DNA from: Elymus sibiricus
Taxonomy: Eukaryota > Streptophyta > Magnoliopsida > Poales > Poaceae
Assembly: GCA_039707655.1 (NCBI GenBank)
Contig: CM077664.1
Coordinates: forward strand, 27,454,781-27,518,780
Direction of reading: 5' to 3'
DNA: 64,000 nucleotides
Shown: positions 21,488 through 33,578 of the stretch, one piece after another
Numbering within the stretch: the stretch's first letter is position 1
Layout: each line of letters starts with the position of its first letter
The notes under the pieces: model-generated
The model's input: the letters and a program-made list of their open reading frames with translations, nothing else
Database searches by the model: none
Told to the model about the DNA's origin: nothing
Position numbers and translations under genes: made by a program

Positions 21488-23210
21488 TCAAGCTCTGAGA
21501 GAATACCGAAACTGGCGCATACCACCAACTTTAGGACATCTGCGCAGCAGCGTAAGAAATACTGGGGTGATTTCTAGAAATAGAAAGTATAGATGCTGGA
21601 GGGTTTCGAGGAACTTAATGCCATGTGGAACCTGTATCATGCTCTCGAGGTTGACAAGAAGGAATTTTTCCAGAGTCGCCATACCACCTTCCTCTATCTC
21701 TAGCCGCTCCAGACGAGGAAGATCTGCTAACTGAAGAGTCTTCAGGTTGGGGAACCACTCTTTGCATAATACCAGCTGCTCTCCATTGTATGCATTGGTG
21801 AAAAATAGCTCCGTCAAACTTGTCAACCGAGAAAAGGATGGCAGGCGGTCTGCCATTAGCCCTGACCAAGTTAGACAGAATTCATGCAAGTTTAGACCTC
21901 CAGCTTGGAAGAGAGGAGACTCGTGTAAAGTCTCTTCGTCGAATGGTCCTTCCAAATGTAACTTCTGCAGGTTTGGTGGGAGGGCATTCAACTGGAGAAC
22001 CTCGTTCTCATCACTTGCATACACATCTAGGTGGGACAAAAATTGCATCTGAAGTAGAGACTCGCAGGGGCATTCAAAATGGATTTGCTTCACATTCAGT
22101 AATCTTAGTCTTCTCAGTTGCCTCAGCTCCCCCAGTTGTCTCACAGACTCCTCTTCTGCTACCAATGCTTGTAATGTTGCAGGTTTGTCAGGTTACCAAG
22201 ACCCTTGCAGATGCTCGCACCACTGAACTCCTTAAAGACTCTACCTGATGGATCATTCATTTTCTGGGCGAATAAGTGCCTAAGCTTCTTCAGTTTACCA
22301 ATCCCATGAGGAAACTCATGTATATCCGAATTATGTAGGTCTAGTGTCAACAAATTTGAAAGCTTCTCAATAGATTTCGGGAGCACATTCACTTATGAAT
22401 TACGCAGACCCAAATGGCAGAGATTGAAGAGATCCCCAATAGCATGTGGTATCTTCACAATTGGTAGACCACTTAATTCTAGAACTGTCATATATCTTGA
22501 CTTCTCACATAACAGAGGAAGTAGAGTGAATGATGGCATACTATTGTCCAATGCAATGATGGATCGAAGCTGGTGTATACTTGAAATTGATTTCTCAACA
22601 TCGTTCTTCAGTTTGTGTACTACCAATCGACGCCCACCATTCTCAAGATGCCCTCCGCATTTGTCTTCCTCATATGTAACACCAAAACAGTCACTCTGGC
22701 ACAAATCAACTGCTAATTCACGTATGATATCATGCATTCTGAATTTCTTTATCCTACCAAATGAGTTCCTTTCAACAAGTTGTAGCATGTTCCTATGAAC
22801 CAACTCCTGCATGTATCCTTCTGCCACTTCTTCTAATGTGCTTGCACCCCTCTCCTCGATGAACCCCTCCTCTATCCATAACAGTGCAAGCTTTTTTCTA
22901 TGGAAAAGATGGTCTTCTGGAAATAAGCTGCAATATAGGAAGCAACTTTTTAACTGTGTTGGAAGGTAGATGAAGCTCAAGTAAAGAATATTCCTGACAT
23001 GCTCCATCCTTGGATTGTTAACCAGCTCCCAGTTGAGTTGGTCACATATTCGCTTGAATTCCTCTCTGGTCTTGTCACGCATGAAGATGAGCCTACCAAC
23101 AGAGGCAATTGCAAGAGGTATGCCTTTACACTTGCTGATGATTTCCTGTGCTAATTCTGTCAGTTCATCAGGGCATTTATGATTTGTATCTTTCGAAAAA
23201 AAATTGGCAT
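21488..23210 (-). pseudogene. NLR-B: RPM1-like NB-ARC-LRR pseudogene, 5' truncated
   Basis: Only the C-terminal half of NB-ARC and the LRRs remain. Landmarks are CKGIPLAIASVG (GLPL), SCFLYCSLFPEDHLF (RNBS-D) and FRMHDIIRELA (MHD), then LRRs ending RYSLRA. The coiled coil, P-loop and kinase-2 are missing. Similarity to NLR-F stops near 23205, beside CACTA-associated sequence. Two further lesions are a TAA stop at 22393-22395 (lysine codon AAA in the C copy) and a single-base deletion near 22175 after LGNLTNLQ. It cannot encode a receptor. The family assignment to single-exon RPM1-like grass NLRs is strong. Confidence 0.92.
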
Positions 23211-23879
23211 AACCATTGCTACAAATTGGACGTATAGAATGCCAGAAATTCAACGGAATGGAAGTGAATCAACATTTCGTCAAAACTTTGACACTCTTTT
23301 GTATTCCCTGTAAATCAAACTGTGAGCATCGACATATAGCACAATCAATTGTATCATATTCATCCATCATAGCACAGGCGAATTGAAATTGTTTCAAATC
23401 ACTGAACATATATAGTAGAAGCAAAGAATTCAAGCAACCGAGGGTAGCGATGGCCGAGGAGCTGTTGGTGCGGTCGGAGGCGCCCAGGCGGATGGGTATG
23501 CGGAGATGGCCGACGGTCGTCCATTGGTGAGGGCGGAGGCGCACTGGCGGAGGGGGTCAGTGGAGAGAGGGCCGAGGAGCAGGGGGGCGACCGATGGCGT
23601 GCGGCCCGCCGTTGGGCCGGTGTATGGTGGAGAGGGATGGGGAGAATGGCGGAGTGGCCGAGCGTGCGGGGGGCGGCGGAGCGTGCGGGGGCCGCGGCGG
23701 CGGCGCGCGTTGCCGGCGCTTGCGGGGGCCGGCGAAGCGCGCTGGCGTTCGGGGGGGGGGGGATTGGCCGTGTGAGGGAGCTCAGCATGTCATGAATTGG
23801 GCGGGCATCGGATTTTCGTAAGTCCGGCGCGGAAGTAATTTTCGTCAAGTCCCGCGCTGGAGTTTGAAAAAAAAATAGT
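23211..23879. other. Unassigned sequence between NLR-B breakpoint and CACTA end
   Basis: 23211-23435 is ordinary AT-rich DNA of unknown origin. 23440-23800 is very GC-rich, with a 13-base G run ending at 23762. A 170-codon minus-strand frame here is proline/alanine-rich and overlaps plus-strand open frames, so I do not call a gene. It may be sequence carried by the CACTA element. Confidence 0.35.
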
Positions 23880-24272
23880 AGCTGTGGCGGGTCCTTCCAC
23901 CAGCCCGCCACAGGCTCTTTAACGTAGCACTGGCGGGCAGTGAGAAGGACCCACCACAGCTACGTTCTGACAAAACCGGACATCCAGCAAGGATAACCAG
24001 TGGCGGTTGCTAGGGAGCGCTCGCCACTGCTTCGTCATCTAGCTGTGGCGGGCGCCACTTAGAGCCCGTCACTGTTGAGATGCGGAAATAAGTCCCGTCC
24101 GGGAGATTATACCTGTGGCGGGCAACGAGTCCTGCCCGCCACAATTACGCACTTAGCTGTGGTGGGCTCGTTCTAGCACCCGCCACAGCTTGTTTTCAAA
24201 AATAGCTGTGGCGGGTGCCCCGCCTCGCCCGCCACTTATTGGGGTTCACCTATAAGCCCTTTCCCGGTAGTG
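23880..24272 (-). mobile_element. CACTA transposon end with subterminal repeats
   Basis: The right edge, read on the minus strand, starts CACTACCGGGAAAGGGCTTA at 24272, a typical CACTA-class terminus. At least ten direct and inverted copies of TGTGGCGGGC / GCCCGCCACA lie between 23885 and 24240. These are the expected subterminal transposase-binding repeats. The other end and a transposase were not found, so the element is incomplete or its inner part has been lost together with the 5' half of NLR-B. Confidence 0.8.
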
Positions 24273-24607
24273 CAACTACGTTCATCGATCAAGGCTTCCC
24301 ATCTTTTTGGATGGGCGACTCAAGGCGCTTTCAAAAACCATTATTATTGGTAATGTTTGTGCGGGTGAAAGAGTGACAACATCGTTGCTCCAGTCCAATT
24401 GCAGCCACTTTACCTATATCTTTGGAGTATTTCTTCAAGCAGAGATTGATTTTTTTTCGATAAGGGACATTTCATTGAATAGATATATCGAGGTGATACA
24501 ATCGCATCTAAAGAATGCCCGGCCTCTGCATAACTCGATGCACACAGCCAACAAGTCCAAAGTGCCAAATAAAATCCATTACAGCTAAAAGATAAATGAA
24601 GTCTAGC

Positions 24608-27600
24608 CTACGGTGTGGCAGATCCTATCCGGAAATCACACCGCCAACCATGGGGGTAGAAAACCTCCCTGGCCGTACGCTCCAGCCGTGTAGACGCCAT
24701 CATAAAAAGGTACCTGTCCTCCGGCCTCTGCAGGATAGACCAAGTACGGAGCCAATGTGTATAGACATGAATAACCTGCATTGGAGATGAAACACATTTA
24801 TTATTAAAAATCACATCATTCCTGGTAAGCCACAATGCCCAGCATAAGGCAGCCGCCCCCGCAAGAATATGTGCAGAAAGTTGTTTATCAATACCCCGCA
24901 ACCAGTTGCCGAACATGTTACGTGCGCTGCGTGGAGGGTATAAATTCGAAGCTACTTGAACTATGGCCCAAACTGCCCGAGCGAATTTACACTCAAAAAA
25001 TAAGTGTTTAATAGACTCGTCATGTTGGCAAAAGACACATGTCTTGATACCATGCCAGTTACGTCTTGCCAAATTATCTCTAGTTAAGATGACTCCTCTA
25101 TTTAGAAACCAGAGAAATATCTTCACTCTTAGAGGAATTTTGAGCTTCCACAATTTTCTGTTATCTACCGGAACGTCACAATGAACCATTGCATCATACA
25201 TGGATTTGACTGAAAATTTTCCATTCTGATGCAATTTCCATCGAAAAACATCCGGTTCACCTGACAGCTGAATATCCTCCAGGCGAACGAGTAGATCATT
25301 CCATGCTGCCAGGCGGGGACCTGAAAGGTCCCTACGGAAAGAAATATCAGGGTTTTCTAGTCCCAAAACTTGTTTGATCGTGACAAATTTATGTCTGACA
25401 ATCCTGTACAAGCTCGGGTATTGCACCATGAGTGGGTTGGTCCCTAGCCAGGTGTCTTCCCAGAATCGAATCTGAGACCCGTCCCTAACCGTGAAGGTTC
25501 CAAATTGGAAAAAGAAATCCTTAGCCTTCATCACACCACTCCAAAAGTGTGAATCCCCAGGTTTCCAATGAACTTGAGAAATGGCTTTGGATCCCACATA
25601 TTTGTTACGTATGATCTCCTGCCATACTCCATTCTCAGTGAGTAATTTGTACACCCATTTGCTGAGAAGAGCAATATTTTTAATCTCAAGGTCTTGAATC
25701 CCCAGCCCCCCTTGACTTTTAGGTCTACATAATACAGACCATCTAGCCAATCGATACTTCTTGGATTCATTATCACACTGCTAGAAAAATCTTGATCTAA
25801 AGTAATCGAGACGCTGAAGAACCCCTTTCGGGAGGTGGAAGAATGACAACATGTATAAAACCATGTTGCTTAGAACAGAATTGATCAATATCAATCTCCC
25901 CCCGTAAGACAAGAGCTTGGCCTTCCAACTGGCAAGTCGTTTCTCTAGTCTCTCTTCCACATGCTTCCACTCAGCGATAGTTAAACGCCGATAGTGTATG
26001 GGAATACCCAGATATCGAATCGGAAACTGCCCGAGTTGGCATCCAAAAATCTCAGCATACTCAGGTGCTGATTCTGCAGCATCACCGAAACAAAAAAGTT
26101 CGCTCTTATGGAAATTAATTTTGAGGCCAGAAAGTTCCTCAAAAGCACATAAGAGCAACTTGAGATTTCTTGCTTTATCTAGATCGTGATCCATGAAAAG
26201 TATAGTGTCATCCGCATATTGTAGAATAGATAGCCCATCTTCTACCAAGTGTGGAATGACACCACTTACTTGACCGGCCAGCTTAGCCCGCTCAACAAGG
26301 GTAGCTAGCATGTCGGCCACGATATTAAACAAAATAGGGGATGCGGGGTCACCTTGGCGAAGCCCCTTCCTTGTCTGAAAATAGTTACCAACATCATCGT
26401 TAACTTTGATGGCCGCACTACCTCCAGAAACAAAGCTCTCTACCCAGCGGCACCATTTTGGCGAAAACCCCTTCATGCGTAAAGATTGCAACAGGAAAGG
26501 CCACTTAACTTTATCATACGCTTTTTCAAAATCTATTTTAAGGATGACTCCGTTCAACTTTTTACGGTGGAGCTCATGAACAGTTTCATGCAGCACGACA
26601 ACACCATCTAATATGTTGCGACCTTGCATAAAAGCTGTTTGAGTGGGTTTGACTACATGGTCAACCACCCCGTTCAACCGATTAGTTGCGACCTTCGTAA
26701 AGATTTTAAAACTTACATTTAGAAGACAAATCGGTCTATATTGTTGAATACGACTTGCCTCCTTAATCTTGGGCAACATGATTATTTCCCCAAAGTTTAG
26801 GCGAGAAATATCCAGGTCTTCAGTATGCAGTTGGTTAAACAACTGAACCAAGTCTGCCTTAATGACGTCCCAAAAACATTGATAAAACTCTGCCGGGAAG
26901 CCATCTGGCCCCGGAGCCTTGTTGTGTTCCATTTGGAACACCGCGGTTTGAATTTCCTCCTCGGAGAACGGAGAGGTTAAGAATTCATTTTCCGCTTGCG
27001 AAACTTGAGGAATGTCATGAGTAATAGACTCGTCCAACTGGAAATTTGTTTCAGCTGAAGGTCCAAAAAGCTCCTTGTAATAGTTAGTAATAAAATTTCT
27101 GAGTGGTGCGTCCCCCTCAATTCGGCCTTCCTCCTGGTCAAGAGCAAATATACGTTTCTTTCTATGTCTGCCATTTGCGAGCATATGAAAGTACTTCGTA
27201 TTATCGTCCCCTTGCACAAGCGAGTCCGTCTTGCAATGTTGGTACCATTTAATCTCTTCCTCGCGTAACAGGCGGGCGATCTGCTCATTTAGATGGCTTT
27301 TTTGCTCAATCTCAACAGCAGAAAGAGGCCTCACCTCCGCAATTTTATCAAGGGTGTCGATTAAAGTAGAAAGTCGTAGCTTTTCTTTTTTGTAGATGCC
27401 AGCAGTGTGCTTGGCCCATCCACGAAGAAAATGACGCAAGGCGCGAATTCGATTATTCCATCGTTGAATGGGCGTGTTACCGCGAGGATGACGCGCCCAC
27501 ACTTTCTTAACGAGGTCATGAAAACCATCCCTAGTGAGCCATCCCAGTTCAAATTTAAACCGGTGGGGGTTAGAACTTGGAATTGGTTGTCCAAAATCGG

Positions 27601-28293
27601 CAAGCAATGGGGCATGATCCGATAAGGCCTCAATTCTTTCTAGTGCCTGTACCGAGGCTAGGGGATATTTATATTCCCAGTCGGTGGTAACTAGCACCCG
27701 GTCAAGTTTTTCAAAGGTTGGAACTGCTCGGTTATTGGCCCAGGTATACTGACGACCAGACATGGTGATCTCCCTCAGGTCCAGGCTGTCAATAACAGCA
27801 TTAAAGAGGAAAGGCCACCTAGTATCAAACCGGCTATTGTTTTTTTCCTGCTGGTATCGAAGAATATTGAAATCCCCCCGATCAACATGGGATGGGGATT
27901 GTCACGGCAGGTATTGACAATTTCTTTTAGAAATGCAGCCTTAAACTCCTCCTGAGCGGCGCCATATACAGCCACCAAACTCCAAAGGAAGTTATCTGAC
28001 TTATTTCGGAGGTGAAATTTGATATGATATTCCCCCTTTGACATGGACAAAAGTTCCAAGTACGTAGAGTGAACACCTAGCAATATTCCACCAGACCTTC
28101 CGGTCGGGGGTAAGACACGCCATTCGTAATCAAAACCACATGAAAAGTGATCCAGATCACGTGTTGTGAAGTCACGTTTGCCCAACTCAGTAATGGCCAC
28201 AAAGTCCAACGCATGATCCCTTACACTATCAGCAATATGTTTGCGCTTAGCCAAGTCACCAAGACCTCTGCTATTCCAAAACATGCCTCTCAT
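24608..28293 (-). pseudogene. LINE ORF2: endonuclease, reverse transcriptase, zf-RVT, two lesions
   Basis: The frame starts MRGMFWNSRGLGDLAKR (endonuclease) at 28293. It continues with GRQYTWANN, the RT core (LLNVSFKIFTKV, QGRNILDG, KIDFEKAYDKVKW, RQGDPASPILFN, catalytic QYADDTILF) and RYLGIPIHYR. It ends with the zinc-binding segment (PLRVKIFLWFLNRG, CVFCQHDESIKHLFFECKFA). Lesion 1 is a one-base expansion of a G run (C run 27874-27879 on the plus strand) that breaks IGGDFNI. Lesion 2 is a TAG stop at 25781-25783 in the FFWQCDNESKK segment, where TGG is expected. Otherwise it is long and clean, implying a fairly recent insertion. Confidence 0.9.
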
Positions 28294-29183
28294 ACTGAAC
28301 CATTTTTTCGTTTAGAGACCTTTGCCTTCTTAGATGGACGCCCTCTTTTCTTTGCTGAACTAGACTTCTTCTTGCGTACCGACGCGACAAGCTCACATAG
28401 CATAGTGTCACGTACAGTATCTTCAAGGTCTACTTCAGTCGTGCCTTCAACCAGATGGGAGAGAAGCTTGCCATCATGATTGGCATCAGCATACTCATCC
28501 TCTTCATCTGACACGAGAGGGTCTAAAACACTCGTCAACTTAGGAGCAACCGTAAACCGGTCGAACTCCACTTGTTTAAGAGCCTTAACCGAAAGATCAA
28601 CCTCATCCTCATTACGTCCTAATGAAATTCCAATGCTAGAAATATTTGAATATACTTTGGATCTATCAAAAGACAAAAATGATTTACGAGAGGAGGTACC
28701 TTCGAAGTCGAGGTTGCGAGCAGCCGTCAAGCGCATAGCCTTCGCCACCGAGTCCTCATCGGTGGCCATCATACCGTCAGCGCCGACGGAGTGACGCTCG
28801 CTGCGCCTAAGTGGCGAAGGAGAGACGGCGGCCACAGTGACCGTCCCGAGAGGCGGAGAAGACTCATATGGCGTCGATGATGAAGACCGCGGGAGCTGCA
28901 CCTCAGCCACCGCGAGAGTCGGAGCAGCCTCATGCGGCAGCGATGTAGAAGACTGCGGGGGCTGCACCTCAGCCTCCGCAAGAGCTCCGAGCGCCGACCT
29001 CCCTCCCGACGTCGTAGGCGAAGAGGAGAAAGCCCGCAACTCCGCCATGGCAGACTCGTGACCCGCCCGAACGGACGGTGAGAAGACCACTCCCCGTCGA
29101 GAAGGAGAAGCAGGTGCCGGCGATGGTGGCGGCGATGATGCAAAGATTGATACCGCGAAGAAGGTGTTTTCAAGAGATTTCAT
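28290..29183 (-). CDS. LINE ORF1-like protein (297 aa)
   Basis: This open frame precedes ORF2 and its TGA overlaps the ORF2 ATG as ATGA (28293-28290), a usual arrangement for termination-reinitiation in plant LINEs. The N terminus is rich in Ser, Pro and Ala, the middle is acidic (LVSDEEDEYADANHD), and the C terminus is strongly basic with an AT-hook-like KKRGRPSKKAK. No RNA-recognition fold or zinc knuckle is obvious, unlike many L1 ORF1 proteins. It presumably binds nucleic acid in the retrotransposition particle. It is intact. Confidence 0.7.
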   Translation of the reverse strand: MKSLENTFFAVSIFASSPPPSPAPASPSRRGVVFSPSVRAGHESAMAELRAFSSSPTTSGGRSALGALAEAEVQPPQSSTSLPHEAAPTLAVAEVQLPRSSSSTPYESSPPLGTVTVAAVSPSPLRRSERHSVGADGMMATDEDSVAKAMRLTAARNLDFEGTSSRKSFLSFDRSKVYSNISSIGISLGRNEDEVDLSVKALKQVEFDRFTVAPKLTSVLDPLVSDEEDEYADANHDGKLLSHLVEGTTEVDLEDTVRDTMLCELVASVRKKKSSSAKKRGRPSKKAKVSKRKNGSV

Positions 29184-29936
29184 TGTAATTCTTAGTCATA
29201 CGAGTTACTTTGTATTTTCTTGGATCTTAGGTCCAAATCAGTGTATCTGTAATTGTAATTGTTATGAGTACGAATAAAGTTACAGGTGTTTCTTAAAAAA
29301 AAACATATACTTCAGAAGTGGCAACAGCCATAGTGTCTTGGACGGATAGGCTTCGACCTTATGCTGGGAGAGGCGTGCGTTTCCTCTCTTCCTGGTCCCT
29401 GTACTGCCCATCTTCCTCCCCTGTCTCCTCCATAAACTCCATTAAATAGCTTCCAATTCCTCCACAAATAGCTTGTAATCTCCGAATGCTTGCTAGTTGA
29501 GGCAATACAGTACTAGGTTGCTAACACTTTATGAGCTACTTCAACTTTTCCGTCACAATTGTACAACCTTCAAGATTGGCATCGCCAAGTTCGACAATCT
29601 CCAGGGCTATAAGGTATAGCTTGGAGTGCGTATATGTAACAAGGATGAGTAGTAACACTAGTTATGCTGATAATTGCAGAGGTAGGAGCAGATCTATGAG
29701 AAGAAGCGGATCAAGGTGTCAGCAATTATTTCTGGTTCCTATGAATGCGAGGGACAGAGAGATCACTCTTGGATATATTGTTGGTCTTACTGATCAATTC
29801 ATGCTCTCTCACTCAGCTTAGCAAGCCGAAGAGCTGCGTGAAAAACACGATACGACTCGTCAGTGTAGATTGGATAATCGATCACCTGTAACGAAGAAAC
29901 ATAATCAACAAAGAGAATAGCGCCCTGGCCGGCGCA
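29184..29936. other. Duplicated intergenic block (copy upstream of the NLR-C region)
   Basis: 29184-29310 is AT-rich and ends in a plus-strand AATAAAGTTACAGGTG and A run, perhaps the tail of an older non-LTR element. 29635-29900 matches 18553-18850 beside NLR-B. No gene is supported. Confidence 0.5.
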
Positions 29937-31378
29937 CCCCCCCCCCCCCCCCCCCCCCCTCCTCCCCTTCCCCACTGGGCTAAGCCCGCGTCATGGACGG
30001 CGGCGGCGGGGCGTCTCCCGGCGCGGAGGTGCGCATCCATGGCGGAGGGAGGTCGCGCCCTCGTCCCGCTCGGCTGACGACGAGCTGCTACGCCCCGGTG
30101 TCCTGGTCCTTGGATACGGTGGGTGGCTCCTCCGGTCGTCCTCCTGGTTCCTGTTGCTGCTTCCGGCGACGGCGCTTCCGGCTCCCGGTGTTCTGTGGCG
30201 GCGGCTTCGGCTTCGTGCCTCAGATCCGTCCGGCTTGATTGGGATGGGCCCCAGCCCTCCCACCCCTGCTCGCAGGCATCGCGTGGCTTGCGTGCAGGTC
30301 GCTGGCCGGGAGCGGTGCTCCTCTGGTGGCTGCCCTGCGGTGGAGGGGTGTTGGGTCTGGCAGGTGGCCAGATCTGGCTCGCCGCCGGTGCTGCTGGCCG
30401 GCATCGATGGCAGCGAGGTGCAGTGGTGGTCCCTGTACGGCAATGGTGCGGTTGTTGTGCAGGGGATGCGCGGGTCAGTGGAGGTTCGAGCGTTGGAGGC
30501 GCTGGTTGGCGTCCGCCAAGTGCGTTGGAGTGAGGTTATGCTGCTCCGGGTGAAAGTCTGGCCGGTGCTTGCCGGCCGGCGGCGGCAACGCCTGTGGGCA
30601 TCGCTATCCTTCTTGGAGGCGCCGTCAAGGAGATCAGCGAATCCTCTTCTCTCAGATCAGTTCTTCAGGTGAAAGCCAAGATCCTCATGTAGGATCGGGT
30701 GGCGGCGTCGTCTTCAACGTTGCTCTCCATCTTGGGGGCGCCGTGTTGAAGATCTTGATCACTCCTACATTTCCTCGGGGCTGGACGTGCATGACATCAT
30801 GGTCGGCAGGTGCCTGACTGGCGATGCGGATGTGGCGTTGCGACTTGTGTGGCGACGATGATGGTTGCAAGATGAACAGGGTCGTGGCTTGCCTTCGTCG
30901 TCGACCGTTTGACATGCTCTTGAGCGTGAAGTCGGAGCTGCGGCGTTGCGGGGCGACACTGCGGCAACGATGCCATGCGATGGGCAGATCGGACTCTGTC
31001 GGTGCAAGGTGTGCTCCTTTTCTCCTGCGAGGCTCGTCATCAAAGTCGGAGCTGCCTCGTCCTCGACACCTGCGGCTGATTGTTTGGCTTTGGCCGGCAG
31101 GGTTCTCGTGTACTGTTCGTTCGGAGGGGTCTTGACGGGTCGTCTGCGGCGAAGTCGGAGTCGCCTGCTCGGGGAGAGGTGATGACGATGACATTGCTAG
31201 CAACCTCGACGGTGTCCTTTCCTCGGTGGTGTGTGTGGGTCTTGTAGGTGCCAGGTCTGCCATGTGCCTTTCCTTGTGGGCGTGTTGTAACGGTTTTCGC
31301 CCGGGTTTCCGTTAATTAACCGGGCAACTCTCTTCGACCTTTTTTAATGAATCGGGCCCTAAGGGACCGCGTTTCAAA
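29937..31378 (+). mobile_element. GC-rich non-LTR-like insertion (plus strand)
   Basis: Relative to the NLR-B flank, this sequence is inserted immediately before the shared AATTCCATTTTCTG text. It begins after a 23-base C run (29937-29959). It ends with a conserved 3' phrase, CGCCCGGGTTTCCGTTAATT, then CTTTTTTAATGAATCGGGCC and a short A tail. I recall this tail type from Triticeae non-LTR elements. Long overlapping open frames reflect GC-rich composition and carry no domain I recognise. The class is an inference. Confidence 0.45.
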
Positions 31379-31690
31379 AAATTCCATTTTCTGTGCAATG
31401 CTGCTGAAGCCTTCTGGCTTTTCAACACCAAATAAGAAACATGTACCTTTTGTTGCTGAAGAAAGTAGGACAGTATGTAGTTCATACTTTCATGAACATA
31501 TATGAAGACACGGACAGAACAGGAATCAAATGGACAAATCCATGCATAGTTGACACCATGAGTTAATTACCAGGGACAAGTGGATGCTGTGTCGCACTCA
31601 TGCAGTACAAATTTCGAACTAAGATCCAGATTATCTCTGAAACAGGGCACATGCTGTAACCGTTACAAGGATTCCAACTAGTAGCCATAT
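31379..31690. other. Duplicated NLR flank segment
   Basis: This matches 19780-19975 and 55350-55610 (shared CTTTTCAACACCAAATAAGA and ACACGGACAGAACA). It is non-coding and separates two opposite-strand insertions. Confidence 0.65.
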
Positions 31691-33217
31691 TTTTTTTCGA
31701 AAAGAAGGATTACCCCCGGCCTCTGCATCGAGCGATGCACACAGCCACCTTCCTGGCGCCCTCAATCGTTACACCTACGAGTCTCATGGAGTGCCCTGGC
31801 GCATCCACGCACACCATCTAATCCGGTGGCCACCCCAGGCTGCTTGGCGAGCCTAGAGCACCAACCGGTGTAACAGATCCCCAGCACATACCGCATGCGC
31901 ACACTGAAGAATCCGCCGCCGCCATCTTCCGTTGTAACATCTTCATGAGAGATCAATGCCTATCCCTTGCCAGGCCCAACTGTCGTCGACACCACCACGA
32001 TGCCAAACAACGCCACCCTCCTGCGCGCATCCATCAACACGTGACCATCACTGAGACCCCGCTGCCCCATGCTGCCGCAATCCGTCGATGTCGGCGCGTC
32101 AGATGCCATGCCGCTCCACCGCTCTAATCGTCCACTGGTCCCTCTAGCCGATGAACCCCTCCAAGAATGATGCCCCCAATGGGCAAACGACACTAACAAG
32201 AGCGCCGCCATCATCCGATCTACTGATCTTGGGTTTCCCTCGGAGGTAGCGGGAGAAGTTGTGAGCTTCACCTCGATGATGCCTTCAAGAAGGAAACGGC
32301 GCCATTGCGTCACCATCACCGGTTCCGGCCAGCTGCTGAAGACAAGCTTCACTCGGATCTGCCGCATGAGCCTCCAACCGACAACTATGCATCTGCCAGA
32401 CCACCTTCAAAGCCCCAGATCTGGCCGCCCAGATCCGGCGACCATCCACAGCCGCACTGCCACCGCGGTGGACCCTGATCGCTCCGGCCGCAGCCGAAGG
32501 GCACCACCACTGGAGCATGGAGAGAGGGCTTCCACCCCACCGTGCCATGTCGGAAGAGCCGTTAGGAAGGATCCCAAGCACGCTCTTCACCCTCTCTATA
32601 CCAAACGGGAATCGGGGTCGAAGCCGTCGTACCGCCGGAGTAGCTCCGCCTTGGCCATGGGTACCTCCACGCCCTACAGCCGTGGACAACCTTGGCCTCA
32701 CCGGTCGCCACCACCCGGGGCCGCCGCCCCGGTATCCGCCGCCGTGCAACGAGGCGGGCACACCGGCCATGCCGTGACCGGAGTCCACCCCCGCATGCAC
32801 CCGGCCCGATCTGCACAACCAGGTCCTCCACCATGTCCTCTCCACGCCGCCGCCACCGGCCCGCCACCAGACAGCCACGCCGCCGCCCGGAGCGCGCCGC
32901 CGCGCCGCCATGGATCAGATCGCGGCCGTGCCATCTCGCACGAGGAGGTCCCGCCCCACCCCCTCCCACGCGAGCCACGGAGGAGAACCCCCACCACCGC
33001 CGTCAGCCTCCGAGCATAGCCCAGTGGCGTCCTCCGGTGGTGGCGGAGGTAAGGGAGGACGGTGGAGGCGACCCTGGCGGCTAGGGTGCGGGGAACCACC
33101 CAAGTCGCCCGAGTTTGGGGCGACGCGGGGGCGACAAGTTAGCTCTCAAGTAGATGTAGGTAGGGTTTAGCTTAGGGAGAAAATATGGTTGCTAGGGTTT
33201 CCGGCGGAATAGATTCT
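31691..33217 (-). mobile_element. GC-rich non-LTR-like insertion (minus strand)
   Basis: The duplicated flank is broken at GTAGCCATAT and resumes at GCATAATGAAATCACAAGCC (33218). The NLR-B copy has only about 30 bases between these points. The low end is a T run with CCCCCGGCCTCTGCATCGAG, the same 3' text as other LINEs here, so the insert reads on the minus strand. The high end on the minus strand begins with AAACCCTAGCAACC-type 5' sequence. Overlapping open frames are GC artefacts. Confidence 0.55.
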
Positions 33218-33363
33218 AGAGCATAATGAAATCACAAGCCAATAGTGGTAGGTAGGTAGGCCACACAAATGATTTCAAAGACTTAACAGCCAGCACAATA
33301 CAACTGAAATATATAAGAGAAAATGACATGTAGTATAAAGATCCTAGAGCACATGCCAACGGA

Positions 33364-33578
33364 TTATTTTTTCGAAAAGGGGCGCTTTATTAGTTAAAAG
33401 ATTTAAGCATTACACCCAGCCTCTGCATAATTAAGATGCACACAGCCAAATAAGGTCCTCTCTCACAAACGAAAAATGAAAAAGGCGAAATACAAAGAGA
33501 CATGTAGAGTCCGTATAACACCTAAAGCGAAGGGGGGTCAATCCTAAGATCATGCTGCCACCCATGTTGGGTAAAGGT
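33364..33578 (-). mobile_element. Short LINE 3'-end insertion with 12-bp target duplication
   Basis: A 215-bp fragment, with the T run TTTTTTCG at its low end and the shared CAGCCTCTGCATAA text, is flanked by CATGCCAACGGA at 33352-33363 and 33579-33590. The paralogous site beside NLR-B (about 21060-21072) has a single CATGCCAACGGA and no insert. This fits target-primed reverse transcription with extreme 5' truncation. Confidence 0.9.

Larger units (their letters stand above)
24449..29183 (-). mobile_element. L1-type LINE, nearly full length
   Basis: Both ORFs are present in order on the minus strand, and the element ends at low coordinate in a T run (24449-24456), which is its A tail. The 3' noncoding text includes CCCGGCCTCTGCATAACTCG, also found in the LINE fragments at 40825 and, in variant form, at 31720 and 33419. 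Only two disabling changes were seen in ORF2. The exact 5' end and target-site duplication could not be fixed; the 5' end lies a little above 29183. Confidence 0.88.

Noticed and set aside
23399..23911. 170-codon proline/alanine-rich minus-strand frame
   Set aside because: It lies in very GC-rich sequence next to CACTA repeats with several overlapping open frames. Composition alone explains it.
24361..24449. Target-site duplication for the large LINE
   Set aside because: I could not find a convincing matching repeat near 29.2-29.3 kb, so none is claimed.
29991..33170. Many long open frames on both strands (up to about 250 codons)
   Set aside because: They fall in GC-rich repeat insertions, overlap each other in all frames and show arginine/proline-rich composition without domains.
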